A stretch of 64,000 nt of DNA, taken from the NCBI RefSeq assembly GCF_030063205.1, contig NZ_JASISQ010000001.1, positions 671,152 through 735,151 on the forward strand. The letters run 5' to 3'. Shown in pieces: positions 54,557 to 63,124 of the stretch. Source of the stretch: Arthrobacter antibioticus (GTDB taxonomy: Bacteria; Actinomycetota; Actinomycetes; Actinomycetales; Micrococcaceae). A program made the translations under genes and the position numbers. Every line of letters starts with the position of its first letter. The stretch's first letter is position 1. The notes below the pieces were generated by a model. It was not told the DNA's origin and did no database searches. It saw only the letters and a list, made by a program, of their open reading frames with translations.

Positions 54557-55666
54557 ATGAATAACCACCTGAGAACAGCGCCACAGCCAGCCGTTCTACC
54601 GCAGCCCCGCGAGCTGGTTGCGGCACTACCGGTCTACTCCAAGGCAGGTGGAAGCATACCGCCCATGTGGCGTGCGTCATCGAACGAATCGTTCCTCCCG
54701 CCGTCGTCGGCAGTGCTGGCCGCCATTGCAGAAGCGGCCAGCCATTGCCAGCGCTATCCCACGCTGACCGGTGAACATCTAATCGATGCACTGAGTCTTA
54801 GATTGGGTGTGGCCCCGGAGCAATTGGTAACCGGGGGTGGTTCCCTCGCCGTTCTGCAACAATTGCTGACGGCATTCGCCGGGCCGGGTACGGAAGTCGT
54901 TTTTGCTTGGCGCAGCTATGAGGCGTACCCCATTTTGGTTCGCCTCACCGGGGCCAGCTGCGTTGAGGTTCCATTGACGGCCGAGCACTGCCATGACCTC
55001 AGCACTATGGCCAGCGCAGTCACCGACACCACCGCCGCCGTGATCCTGTGCAGCCCCAACAACCCCACCGGAACTGTTATCGGATCCTCGGAGCTCAAGG
55101 ACATGTTGGCGGCCATTCCCTCGCAAGTGGTGGTGGTACTGGATCAGGCTTATCTCGAATTCACTGACGACGCCGATGCCTCCTCCCAGCACAGTCTTGA
55201 CTTGCTGGCAACTCACCCCAATCTTGTCATCTTGCAGACTTTCTCCAAGGCATACGGGCTGGCTGGCCTGCGGGCTGGGTATATGGTGGCACATCCGGAA
55301 CTGGCAGCCCATGTCCGGGCCGCATCACCACCGTTTGGCCTGAACGCTATTGCTGAGGCAGCTTCCGTTGCAGCACTTGCCAACCGCCAGGCCATGGAAC
55401 GCAATGTCGCCACGGTTCGCGAGGGCCGCATAGCGTTATCCACTGAGTTCACAGCCAGGGGCTTAGTATTTCCTGACAGCGGCTCGAATTTCCTTTGGTT
55501 GCCGGTGGCCGAGGAAGCCGAGGCGCTTGAGGCGGCTTGTTTAGCGCACAGCGTGGGAGTTCGCTGTTTCCCCGGCGAGGGTGTCCGCATCACTGTTGGT
55601 TCCCGGGATGCAGAGGCGGCGGTACTGCGGGCCGTGGATGCCTGGCTGGTAAATCGCTCTCATTAG
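54557..55666 (+). CDS. Histidinol-phosphate-type aminotransferase
   Basis: A 369-residue fold-type I PLP enzyme of the HisC/aromatic aminotransferase (Pat) group. SNESFLPPSSAVLAAIAEA, CSPNNPTGTVIG, DQAYLEF and the PLP Lys231 in QTFSKAYGLAGLRAGY match the family. With no his genes nearby and a transporter next to it, a catabolic role on an amino acid or amine is more likely than histidine synthesis. An ATG at 54557 is preferred to two TTG codons just before it; GAGG lies 8 bases upstream. Confidence 0.88.
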   Translation: MNNHLRTAPQPAVLPQPRELVAALPVYSKAGGSIPPMWRASSNESFLPPSSAVLAAIAEAASHCQRYPTLTGEHLIDALSLRLGVAPEQLVTGGGSLAVLQQLLTAFAGPGTEVVFAWRSYEAYPILVRLTGASCVEVPLTAEHCHDLSTMASAVTDTTAAVILCSPNNPTGTVIGSSELKDMLAAIPSQVVVVLDQAYLEFTDDADASSQHSLDLLATHPNLVILQTFSKAYGLAGLRAGYMVAHPELAAHVRAASPPFGLNAIAEAASVAALANRQAMERNVATVREGRIALSTEFTARGLVFPDSGSNFLWLPVAEEAEALEAACLAHSVGVRCFPGEGVRITVGSRDAEAAVLRAVDAWLVNRSH

Positions 55667-55687
55667 CTACTGCTGGTTCCCAGCACG

Positions 55688-56527
55688 CTACCCAGTGGGG
55701 CGCAGTCGGCGGGAAATTTCGGTGGCGCACCGGTTTACTTCTGGTAGCCATCTGGTGGCCAGGTCCTCCAATTCCACTGTGCGTTCTTGGATAATTCCTT
55801 CCTTAGAGTTCCGTGCTGCCGCTGCGGGGCTGAGCGCCGGCCGGTTCGCCACTGTTAGGGTCACACTGGCCACGGCAAAACCACTCCTATCCAGGACAGG
55901 AACAGCCAAAGAAGAGAAACCGTCAGTGACCTCATCCTGCTCCCAAGAGAATTTCCGCTCACGTATCTTCTCCAGCAGCTCGTTTAGTGCCGGTACAGAG
56001 TGCACACCAGTTTCATACCTGGTTGGAAACGCCTCCGGGCCCGGATACAGGGCCGCTAGTTGGTCAGTAGACATGGAGGCGAGCATGGCCCGTCCACTAG
56101 CCGTCAGGTGCGCAGGGAGTCTGACGCCAGGATGGGTCACAAGCGCACTTTGCCGCTTAGCTCTCTCCTCAATGAGGTAGATGACTTCGCGCCCGTGCAT
56201 CACGGCAAGGTGCGCTGTTCGCTTGGTGCGTTCAACCAACTGGGCAATGGGGAACCGGGCAAGACGGTGCAGTGGCGCTTGGCGGCTGTAACCGGTACCT
56301 AACTCATGGGCCGTGACACCCAGCGCATACTTGCGCTCTTCAGGAAGGTGCACCACGAACCCGTCATCCACCAAAGCGGCCAGCAGATGATAGGTGGTGG
56401 ACCGGGGTAGATCCACATCACGGGCAATCGCTGCGGCACCCACCGCCCCACCTTGAGAGGCGACGTAGCGAAGCACTGACAGTACGTTCTTGGCGGCCGG
56501 AACCTGCGGCAAATTCTTAAAGCCCAT
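55688..56527 (-). CDS. IclR-family transcriptional regulator
   Basis: A 279-residue regulator with an N-terminal winged helix-turn-helix (AKNVLSVLRYVASQGGAVGA, DVDLPRSTTYHLLAALVDDG) and a C-terminal GAF-like IclR ligand domain (HLTASGRAMLASMS, DEVTDGFSSLAVPVLDRSGF). Effector unknown. It is divergent from the CoA-transferase and the gap between them holds the second palindrome, so it probably regulates itself, the CoA-transferase and, through the first palindrome, the permease and dehydrogenase. Confidence 0.93.
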   Translation of the reverse strand: MGFKNLPQVPAAKNVLSVLRYVASQGGAVGAAAIARDVDLPRSTTYHLLAALVDDGFVVHLPEERKYALGVTAHELGTGYSRQAPLHRLARFPIAQLVERTKRTAHLAVMHGREVIYLIEERAKRQSALVTHPGVRLPAHLTASGRAMLASMSTDQLAALYPGPEAFPTRYETGVHSVPALNELLEKIRERKFSWEQDEVTDGFSSLAVPVLDRSGFAVASVTLTVANRPALSPAAAARNSKEGIIQERTVELEDLATRWLPEVNRCATEISRRLRPTG

Positions 56528-56548
56528 ACGTTTATGATAGCTGCACTA

Positions 56549-56567
56549 CGTCTGGGATCACAGATGA
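56549..56567. promoter_or_regulatory. Palindromic operator candidate 2 (IclR-type)
   Basis: CGTCTGGGATCACAGATGA, which matches the site at 52916-52935 except for one base in the right arm. Lies between the divergent IclR and CoA-transferase genes. Confidence 0.75.
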
Positions 56568-56668
56568 GATGCTCTGCCACCAGCAACTATTTGATGCCAA
56601 AGGTGCTGTGATTGATATAACACCTACTGGACAGTCAGTCCGGTCACCTTTCAAAGGATCAGAATCTC

Positions 56669-57859
56669 ATGCCCTCCGCGAACCTCTCCGACGCCACCAC
56701 TGACCCCGCCGCATTGAACCGCCCCGGATCATTGGAAGGATTAAGGGTTTTAGACCTCTCCCGAGTATTGGCCGGTCCGTTTTGTGCCATGATCCTTGCA
56801 GATCTGGGCGCGGAGGTTATTAAGGTTGAAAGTCCCGACGGGGATGACTCCCGCCACTTCGGTCCTTGGTACAACGGGGAGTCTGCGTACTACAGACTGT
56901 TTAACCGCAGTAAGTACGGTGTCACCATGGATCTCAAAATTCAAGAGCAACGTGAACAGCTCCTTGCCATGGTTCGCCGTTCTGACATTGTCATTGAGAA
57001 CTTCCGTCCTGGTGTCATGGGCAGGCTGGGACTATCTGCCGCGCAGCTGCTGAAAGTGAACCCGCGGATTGTCATTGTGAGCATCTCAGGCTTTGGCCAA
57101 GGCGGTCCTCTACAAAAGGCTCCCGCCTACGATCTGATTGCCCAAGCCATGAGCGGGCTGATGTCCATCACCGGCTGGCCGGATGGGGAAGCAACAAGAG
57201 TCGGCATCAGCATTGGCGATGTGATCCCCGGCTTGTATGGTGCCATCGCGGCTCTGGCAGCTATCAACGAACGTCACACAACGGGTAAGGGCCAGCACAT
57301 CGACGTGGCTATGCTTGACAGCCTCATTTCTGTGTTGGAGTCCGTGGGCATGCGCGCCTTGCATGGCGAGGAGCCCGTAGCCTGTGGCAATGACCATGCC
57401 ATGTCCACCCCCTTCAGCACCTATTTAACCGGGCACGGTTCCATCGCCATCGCCATTGCCGGTGACCGTTTGTTCCCTCGTCTCACCGAAGCCCTGAACC
57501 GTGCCAGTTGGCTTGAGGATGAGCGCTTCAAGGAACAAACGCGTCGCAATGAATTCCCTGTGGAGTTTCGTGCCGCTTTGGAGGAGGCCCTTAGTACTTT
57601 TACAGATGATGAGGCAATCGAGTTACTCACGGCTCATCACGTACCGGTTGCCAAGGTGCACACCGTCAATGAAGCCCTTACCAGCGAGCACTCAGAGTAC
57701 CGCGGCAACGTGGCAACCGAGTCGGACGGCTTTAAAACACTGGCCTCGCCATTGCGCCTCACAGGTTCCGTGGCACCTTCTCCGGCTCCCACGCTAGGAC
57801 AGCACAACGGTCTGATTACCAGGTGGGTGGTGGGGCCTGAACGCACCGGCCTGCCCTGA
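56669..57859 (+). CDS. CaiB/BaiF family (class III) CoA-transferase
   Basis: A 396-residue CoA-transferase that moves CoA from a donor such as succinyl-CoA to a carboxylic acid. GLRVLDLSRVLAGPFCAMIL at the start, IKVESPDGDDSR, FGQGGPLQKAPAYDLIAQAMSG with the catalytic Asp155, and VAMLDSLISVLESVG are family motifs. With a glutaryl-CoA-dehydrogenase-like enzyme in the same putative regulon, it may activate glutarate or a similar diacid, but this is inference. Divergent from the IclR gene with the palindrome between them. Confidence 0.9.
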   Translation: MPSANLSDATTDPAALNRPGSLEGLRVLDLSRVLAGPFCAMILADLGAEVIKVESPDGDDSRHFGPWYNGESAYYRLFNRSKYGVTMDLKIQEQREQLLAMVRRSDIVIENFRPGVMGRLGLSAAQLLKVNPRIVIVSISGFGQGGPLQKAPAYDLIAQAMSGLMSITGWPDGEATRVGISIGDVIPGLYGAIAALAAINERHTTGKGQHIDVAMLDSLISVLESVGMRALHGEEPVACGNDHAMSTPFSTYLTGHGSIAIAIAGDRLFPRLTEALNRASWLEDERFKEQTRRNEFPVEFRAALEEALSTFTDDEAIELLTAHHVPVAKVHTVNEALTSEHSEYRGNVATESDGFKTLASPLRLTGSVAPSPAPTLGQHNGLITRWVVGPERTGLP

Positions 57860-57951
57860 TCGGTTCCGCGGACTTTACTACCTACAGATAGACTCTTGCA
57901 GGACCCGAGTTTGGGAGGTCCGAATTTGACCACGCCATTCTTGGAGCCTTT

Positions 57952-59757
57952 ATGACCCCGCCCAGCAGCACCCCTCCATCCCCCGAAGAACCCGAAGTTC
58001 CTGAAGTTCCAGAAGTTCCAGAAGTTCCAGAAGCTACCGTGGCAGAGGGGCGTCATCACCGGACTCCTGAGAACGGGCCGCGACACAAACGGGTGGTTGC
58101 CGCCACAGTATCTGGCGCGGTGGTAGTTGTGGCCGTGGTGGCTTTCGTCCTTGTCGGCACTCCGTTGCTGACCAACTTGACTGCTACTTCCCCACAGGAA
58201 ACAACGCAGGCGCCGGTCATTACCAGCGCAAAGGCAACTACTGCTGCCCCGGCAACAGAAAAGACATTCCCTGAATTCGACCGCCCGGACTACGTTCAGC
58301 CTGAGATTCCTACCACTGCCACCGAGCCCATACAGGACACCACCATCACCGTCGGTGCGGACGCCTCTGGGAAAATCATGCCTGAGGGCTTAGCGGGATT
58401 GTCCTTGGATACCGACCACCTTGTCGACATGCAAATGAACCCTGACCAGTCGAACCTTGTGGATATCCTGAAGATGTCAGGCAATCCAGTTATTCGTTTT
58501 GGCGCACAGGCCGTTGACCGCAGATTTTTCTGGACGTCCACGGATGAGCCCATCCCGAACTGGGAAGTCGTCCCCAGCTACCCCAAAGACATCCGCAAAG
58601 TGGTCAAAGTAACCCCCGAGGTTCTGACGAACCTGAAACATCTCCTCGACCAAGGTAACGCCCGAACTCTGCTGGCTGTGGACATGGGCCATTACGACCC
58701 AGAACGGGCTGCGGACTTCGCAAAGTATGCCCACCAAATCCTTGGTGACCGCCTGGTAGGTATCAGTCTGGGCAACGAACCCAACGGCTACAACCGGGTT
58801 GAGAACAAATACCTGGCTCTGCGACCTGCTGACTTCACCTTTGAAGACTGGGCTGTAGAAGCCCGTGCATACTCTGCCGCAATAGCCGCAGCAGCCCCTG
58901 AGGTGAAAGTGGTTGGACCCGAAGTTTATAACGATGGCTGGTGGAAAGATTATATAGCGCTGAATCTGCCGAACCAAGGTGCTTTGACTTATCACAACTA
59001 CCCATTGCACGAATGCAGTGACGCCGCAAATTCAGACCGAGCGCGGACCATTCCTATCCTCCTCTCGCGTCAGCTCAGTGACGACAGCGCCGCCTACGCG
59101 GCATCTGCAGTGAAGGCCGCGGCAGGTCACAATGTTCCGGTATGGAACTCGGAAGCGAACATTTCCGCGTGTCCCGGCTCCAACCAAACACTCAAGACTC
59201 ACGCTTCCGCGTTGTGGACTGTCAACTATGCGATGCGCTCGGCAGCTGAAGGCGTGACCCAGCTAGATTTCCACGGAGGCCTCGAGGCGTGCAAAGGCGG
59301 CGCACCGGGCTCGCCGTTGTGTGACAGCGGTCCGTACCGCCAACCCAACGGCATAGTGACCATGCGTCCGCAATACTACGGAATTATGATGGTCAACAAA
59401 CTAGGTTCCGGAGATTTCCTGAAATCCCAAGTAGACGGTAATGAGAACATCTACGCCTACCCGGTTAAGCACGCTGACGGCACCATGGGTGTCATGGTCA
59501 TCAATCAGAATGACCCGCAGAAGCAGACGCCGGTTAACATAACCCTAAAACTGCCGCAGCAGGCCGCCACCGGTACCATGACCCAGTTGGCTGGTCCTGA
59601 ACTCGCCGCTCAGGACCAGACACAGATTGACGGCCTTGAGTCTGCAGGCCAAACTGCAGAAGAACAGGGAAAAATTCCCGGTTTCAAGCCCGGCCAGAAG
59701 TCCGTTTCTGTCCCACTAAACTCCGGAACGGCGACTATCTTGAACTTCACGTTTTAG
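57952..59757 (+). CDS. Membrane-anchored glycosyl hydrolase-like protein (GH79-like)
   Basis: A 601-residue protein. A Pro-rich cytoplasmic head (PEVPEVPEVPEVPEA) is followed by a basic stretch and one membrane segment (VVAATVSGAVVVVAVVAFVLVG), so the rest faces outward. The outer part resembles clan GH-A hydrolases such as heparanase/beta-glucuronidase (GH79): GISLGNEPNGYNR with the likely acid/base Glu276, and VWNSEANISA with the likely nucleophile Glu401. It probably acts on or modifies a surface polysaccharide; the sugar is unknown. GGAG lies 5 bases before the ATG. A strong terminator follows. Confidence 0.7.
   Translation: MTPPSSTPPSPEEPEVPEVPEVPEVPEATVAEGRHHRTPENGPRHKRVVAATVSGAVVVVAVVAFVLVGTPLLTNLTATSPQETTQAPVITSAKATTAAPATEKTFPEFDRPDYVQPEIPTTATEPIQDTTITVGADASGKIMPEGLAGLSLDTDHLVDMQMNPDQSNLVDILKMSGNPVIRFGAQAVDRRFFWTSTDEPIPNWEVVPSYPKDIRKVVKVTPEVLTNLKHLLDQGNARTLLAVDMGHYDPERAADFAKYAHQILGDRLVGISLGNEPNGYNRVENKYLALRPADFTFEDWAVEARAYSAAIAAAAPEVKVVGPEVYNDGWWKDYIALNLPNQGALTYHNYPLHECSDAANSDRARTIPILLSRQLSDDSAAYAASAVKAAAGHNVPVWNSEANISACPGSNQTLKTHASALWTVNYAMRSAAEGVTQLDFHGGLEACKGGAPGSPLCDSGPYRQPNGIVTMRPQYYGIMMVNKLGSGDFLKSQVDGNENIYAYPVKHADGTMGVMVINQNDPQKQTPVNITLKLPQQAATGTMTQLAGPELAAQDQTQIDGLESAGQTAEEQGKIPGFKPGQKSVSVPLNSGTATILNFTF
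57994..58038. repeat. 9-bp tandem repeat, five units
   Basis: Units GAAGTTCCT, GAAGTTCCA (three times) and GAAGCTACC in series, preceded by the related GAAGAACCC. They encode the (PEV)n-type head of the glycosyl hydrolase-like protein. Confidence 0.85.
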
Positions 59758-59775
59758 GCAACAACCCCACGATTG

Positions 59776-59817
59776 AACGGCGACGGCGGCGCTCCCAAAG
59801 GGAGCCGTCGCCGCCGC
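59776..59817 (+). terminator. Strong hairpin after the hydrolase-like gene
   Basis: GCTCCC/GGGAGC with a 3-base loop AAA, extended outward by about 11 more pairs with one G-T and one mismatch. It starts 19 bases after the stop codon. Followed by TTAAATT rather than a long T-run. Confidence 0.75.
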
Positions 59818-59880
59818 TTAAATTCATCTCCCTTCATCTCTTGGCACAGAGCTGTCACCCGCTCCCGTTAGAATGGGCCG

Positions 59881-60492
59881 ATGCCCGCACTCCACATGCC
59901 CCGTAAGAAAACCATCTTCATTGTTGGGGCATTTCTCGCGGCACTCTTCCTCGCGTGGCTCCTTACGGCTTATCAACTGTTTTACAACGTCCATCCCGCT
60001 TCGGCAAAAAATGCTGATGCGGTAGTTATGTTGGGAGGGGCTAGTAAGGAAAGGCTCTTGGATGCGATGCTGCTGCGCTCCGAACTTGGCGCCAAGTATC
60101 TTGTCATCTCGCAGACTGACACCCCCGGTAATGCAAGCGCGGATGAGTACTGTGACACTCACAGCAACCAAGCAATCTATCCCGACGTTGTGTGCTTTAC
60201 CCCTTCCCCAATGGATACCCGAGGCGAGGCGACGGCGCTGGGCAAATTGGCCACACAACACCACTGGAAAACAATGACCGTAGTGACCTCCAGATACCAC
60301 ATTGAACGGGCTGGCCACCTAATGAGTCAATGCGTTGATTCCAAGGTCACCATGGCATCCACCACCCCGCAATTCTCCACCTGGCAGTGGCTGCGCCGGT
60401 TCGTCATAGAAACCGGCGGTCTCCTCACCGTTTACAGCAATCCCGAGTGTGATTCCCCCGGCCCGCATCAACTGACACCCAGAAATAGCTAG
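59881..60492 (+). CDS. YdcF family membrane protein (DUF218)
   Basis: A 203-residue protein with one N-terminal membrane segment (TIFIVGAFLAALFLAWLLTAY) and a DUF218 domain: VVMLGGASKERLLDAMLL, DTRGEATALGKLA and VVTSRYHIERAGHLM. Relatives include the ElyC/SanA group that affect envelope and polysaccharide synthesis; the activity is not known. It stands between the hydrolase-like gene and wecB, all on one strand. Confidence 0.85.
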   Translation: MPALHMPRKKTIFIVGAFLAALFLAWLLTAYQLFYNVHPASAKNADAVVMLGGASKERLLDAMLLRSELGAKYLVISQTDTPGNASADEYCDTHSNQAIYPDVVCFTPSPMDTRGEATALGKLATQHHWKTMTVVTSRYHIERAGHLMSQCVDSKVTMASTTPQFSTWQWLRRFVIETGGLLTVYSNPECDSPGPHQLTPRNS

Positions 60493-60571
60493 GCAGCACA
60501 CCAAATTCACAAAAATCTAATCGTCAGATAAACTCCATAAAAAGTATCTAACTTTTTCCTTAGGGGGAACT

Positions 60572-61714
60572 ATGCCTGTTGTCATGCCAATATACGGAAC
60601 TCGTCCGGAAGCCATCAAGATGGCTCCAATTGTTGCAGCACTACAGAAGTCCGATATTTTCGACTGCGTTGTAACAGTCACCGGGCAGCACCGCGAAATG
60701 CTGGATCAGGTCAATGAACTATTCGGCATCGTCCCCACTCATGATCTCGATATCCACCAGCCTGGCCAGTCCCTTTCTGACATACTCACACGCACCATCA
60801 CTGGTCTTGATAAGTTGTTTGCAGCCTCCAAACCCGATGTCGTAGTTGTTCAAGGAGATACTGCGACCTCGACAGCAGGTGCAATGGCTGCCTTTTACCG
60901 TGGCATCCCCGTCGTCCACGCCGAGGCGGGTCTGCGGAGCCACAACCTTTTTTCACCGTTTCCAGAGGAAGCAAACCGAAAGATCACCACACAGATCGCC
61001 AGTCTTCACCTTGCTCCTACCAGCACAAGCAAACAGAATCTCCTAAATGAAGGCGTCAACAAGGCCGATATCGTGGTCACTGGAAACACAGTCATCGATG
61101 CCCTTCTGACCACTGTTGATAAGCAGATCACTTTTACAGATCCGGTTCTAGAGGCTCTGGCAAAAAGTGGCAAGCAGATAATGTTGGTAACAACCCATCG
61201 TCGAGAGAATCAGGGCGATGCAATGCGCGGCGTTGGGCGAGCGCTCGCACGCATCGCCCACGCATATCCCGATATGACGATCGTGTTCCCGGCGCATAAG
61301 AACCCTGTTGTTAGACAAGCTGTATTGCCAGCCGTCCAACACAAAAAAAACGTCATAATTACAGAACCACTGGCTTATGGCGAATTTACAAGAATGATCT
61401 CGCTGGCGCACATCGTACTCACGGACTCAGGTGGTGTCCAGGAAGAAGCCCCAAGCCTTGGTAAACCGGTTCTCGTCATGCGGGACAACACCGAACGTCC
61501 TGAAGCTGTGGTCGCTGGCACAGTCAAACTTATCGGCACTGACGAAGACCGCATTGTCACTGAAGTTGAACGGCTGCTGACAGACCAGTCGTACTTCGCG
61601 CAGATGGCAACGGCCGTTAATCCTTATGGCGACGGTATGGCTGCTGAACGCACGGTTAGTGCTATCGCGCATATGCTAAATCTGGGTGAGCGAATTCCCG
61701 ATTTTTCTTCGTAG
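60572..61714 (+). CDS. wecB: UDP-N-acetylglucosamine 2-epimerase
   Basis: Converts UDP-GlcNAc to UDP-ManNAc, used for surface polysaccharides and linkage units. GTRPEAIKMAPIVAALQ at the N-terminus, VVVQGDTATSTAGAMAAFY, VHAEAGLRSHNLFSPFPEE, TTHRRENQGDAM and LTDSGGVQEEAPSLGKPVL complete the family signature. 380 residues. GGGGG lies just before the ATG. Its GC content is normal, but the next gene is AT-rich, so the island border lies after it. Confidence 0.95.
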   Translation: MPVVMPIYGTRPEAIKMAPIVAALQKSDIFDCVVTVTGQHREMLDQVNELFGIVPTHDLDIHQPGQSLSDILTRTITGLDKLFAASKPDVVVVQGDTATSTAGAMAAFYRGIPVVHAEAGLRSHNLFSPFPEEANRKITTQIASLHLAPTSTSKQNLLNEGVNKADIVVTGNTVIDALLTTVDKQITFTDPVLEALAKSGKQIMLVTTHRRENQGDAMRGVGRALARIAHAYPDMTIVFPAHKNPVVRQAVLPAVQHKKNVIITEPLAYGEFTRMISLAHIVLTDSGGVQEEAPSLGKPVLVMRDNTERPEAVVAGTVKLIGTDEDRIVTEVERLLTDQSYFAQMATAVNPYGDGMAAERTVSAIAHMLNLGERIPDFSS

Positions 61715-61768
61715 TTACAACTATTTTATGAAAAATAGACAATATCAGTATGTAACGGGAAGTCAATC

Positions 61769-63124
61769 ATGCCAACTCATCTTATAAATAAAAATCTAAT
61801 TGGTGCGACTTATACCGAATCTGAGCTGATCACCTATCTTTTTTTAGAAAATATTCATCTTAAAAAGGCTTTGTCTTCGGAAATTGAACCTTCCAAGATA
61901 GAGCGACCTAACAGCCACGATACTAACGTAGACTCAAAATTTCATATCGGTAGAGCCTATGTTGACTACAACAGTATTGCAGGAAAAAAACATCTAATTA
62001 TTGCAAACGAATATCCGAACTATGGGGCGGAATACGGTAATGGTTTCGTTCACCGCCGAGTAGAATACTATAAACAATACGGTGCACAGGTTGACGTTGT
62101 CGCTTTTGGAAAACGTTTACCCCAAAAAATATATGAATATAAAGATGTAAAAGTTCTATCCGGCTATGTAAATGAACTTTTGTATCTACTTTCTACACAA
62201 GAATATGAGTCGGTTAGCGTTCACTTTCTCAACCATGAAATGTGGAACGTTCTTAATCCCTTCCTCAAAGACCTGAACCTCTTTGTCTATCTTCATGGGT
62301 ACGAAGTAAATCGGTGGGTACGCAGAATCTTCGAATACAACACAACCGAGGAACTCACCGGAAACATTGAAAGAACCTTGCAACTTCAAAGATTCTGGAA
62401 GCATGTGGTTGGTCATCAATATGGCCCGAGAAAATTTATCTTTGTTTCTAAGTGGTGGCAAGATGCTGTCACTGAAGACATGGAACTTACTTTTCCAAAA
62501 AAACGAACTGAAATAGTGCACAATTTTATTGATACCAAACTCTTCAGTTTTGTGCCCAAGGATATTAATCAAAGATATAATCTTTTATGGGTAAGGAGTG
62601 CCGACGCAAGAAAATATGGCAACGATTTAGCCATCGGGTGTCTTCGTATTCTTCAGAGATCAAAGTACTGGCATATATTAAAAATAACTATAATAGGTAA
62701 TGGAAAATATTTCCACGAATTCCAAGATGCATTTGTCAATCAATCAAACGTCTCAATTCAACAGAAGTTTGTTTCGCAGGAGGAGATAGCAGCTCTCCAT
62801 AAGACAAATGGAATATTCTTAGTCCCCAGCCGCCTTGACTCTCAAGGCGTTTCCAGAGATGAGGCTATGTCGTCCGGTCTTATTGCTGTGACAAATTCAG
62901 TGACGGCAATTCCAGAATTTATAGATTCAAATACCGGAGTGGTTGCTCCACCAGAGGATGCACAATTTATGGCCGACGAAATAATACGCATATTTGAAAA
63001 TCCCGCATTGTTTGACCAATTGTCCAAAGCAGCAGCTCTCAGGGCTAGGTCACAATGCGGCGAACAACAGACTGTGAAACGTGAGGCCGAAATTATGGGA
63101 ATTCTTGGTGGTTCAAGACGATGA
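61769..63124 (+). CDS. Glycosyltransferase, GT4-like
   Basis: A 451-residue GT-B-type glycosyltransferase. The C-terminal half has the retaining-GT motif FLVPSRLDSQGVSRDEAMSSG, followed by VTAIPEFIDSNTGVVAPPED, in place of the usual E-x7-E nucleotide-sugar site. The N-terminal half has HLIIANEYPNYGAEYGNGFV, a common start of GT4 enzymes. The DNA is clearly AT-rich with A/T-ending codons, unlike the upstream genes, which points to transfer. It overlaps the next gene by four bases (ATGA). Confidence 0.82.
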   Translation: MPTHLINKNLIGATYTESELITYLFLENIHLKKALSSEIEPSKIERPNSHDTNVDSKFHIGRAYVDYNSIAGKKHLIIANEYPNYGAEYGNGFVHRRVEYYKQYGAQVDVVAFGKRLPQKIYEYKDVKVLSGYVNELLYLLSTQEYESVSVHFLNHEMWNVLNPFLKDLNLFVYLHGYEVNRWVRRIFEYNTTEELTGNIERTLQLQRFWKHVVGHQYGPRKFIFVSKWWQDAVTEDMELTFPKKRTEIVHNFIDTKLFSFVPKDINQRYNLLWVRSADARKYGNDLAIGCLRILQRSKYWHILKITIIGNGKYFHEFQDAFVNQSNVSIQQKFVSQEEIAALHKTNGIFLVPSRLDSQGVSRDEAMSSGLIAVTNSVTAIPEFIDSNTGVVAPPEDAQFMADEIIRIFENPALFDQLSKAAALRARSQCGEQQTVKREAEIMGILGGSRR

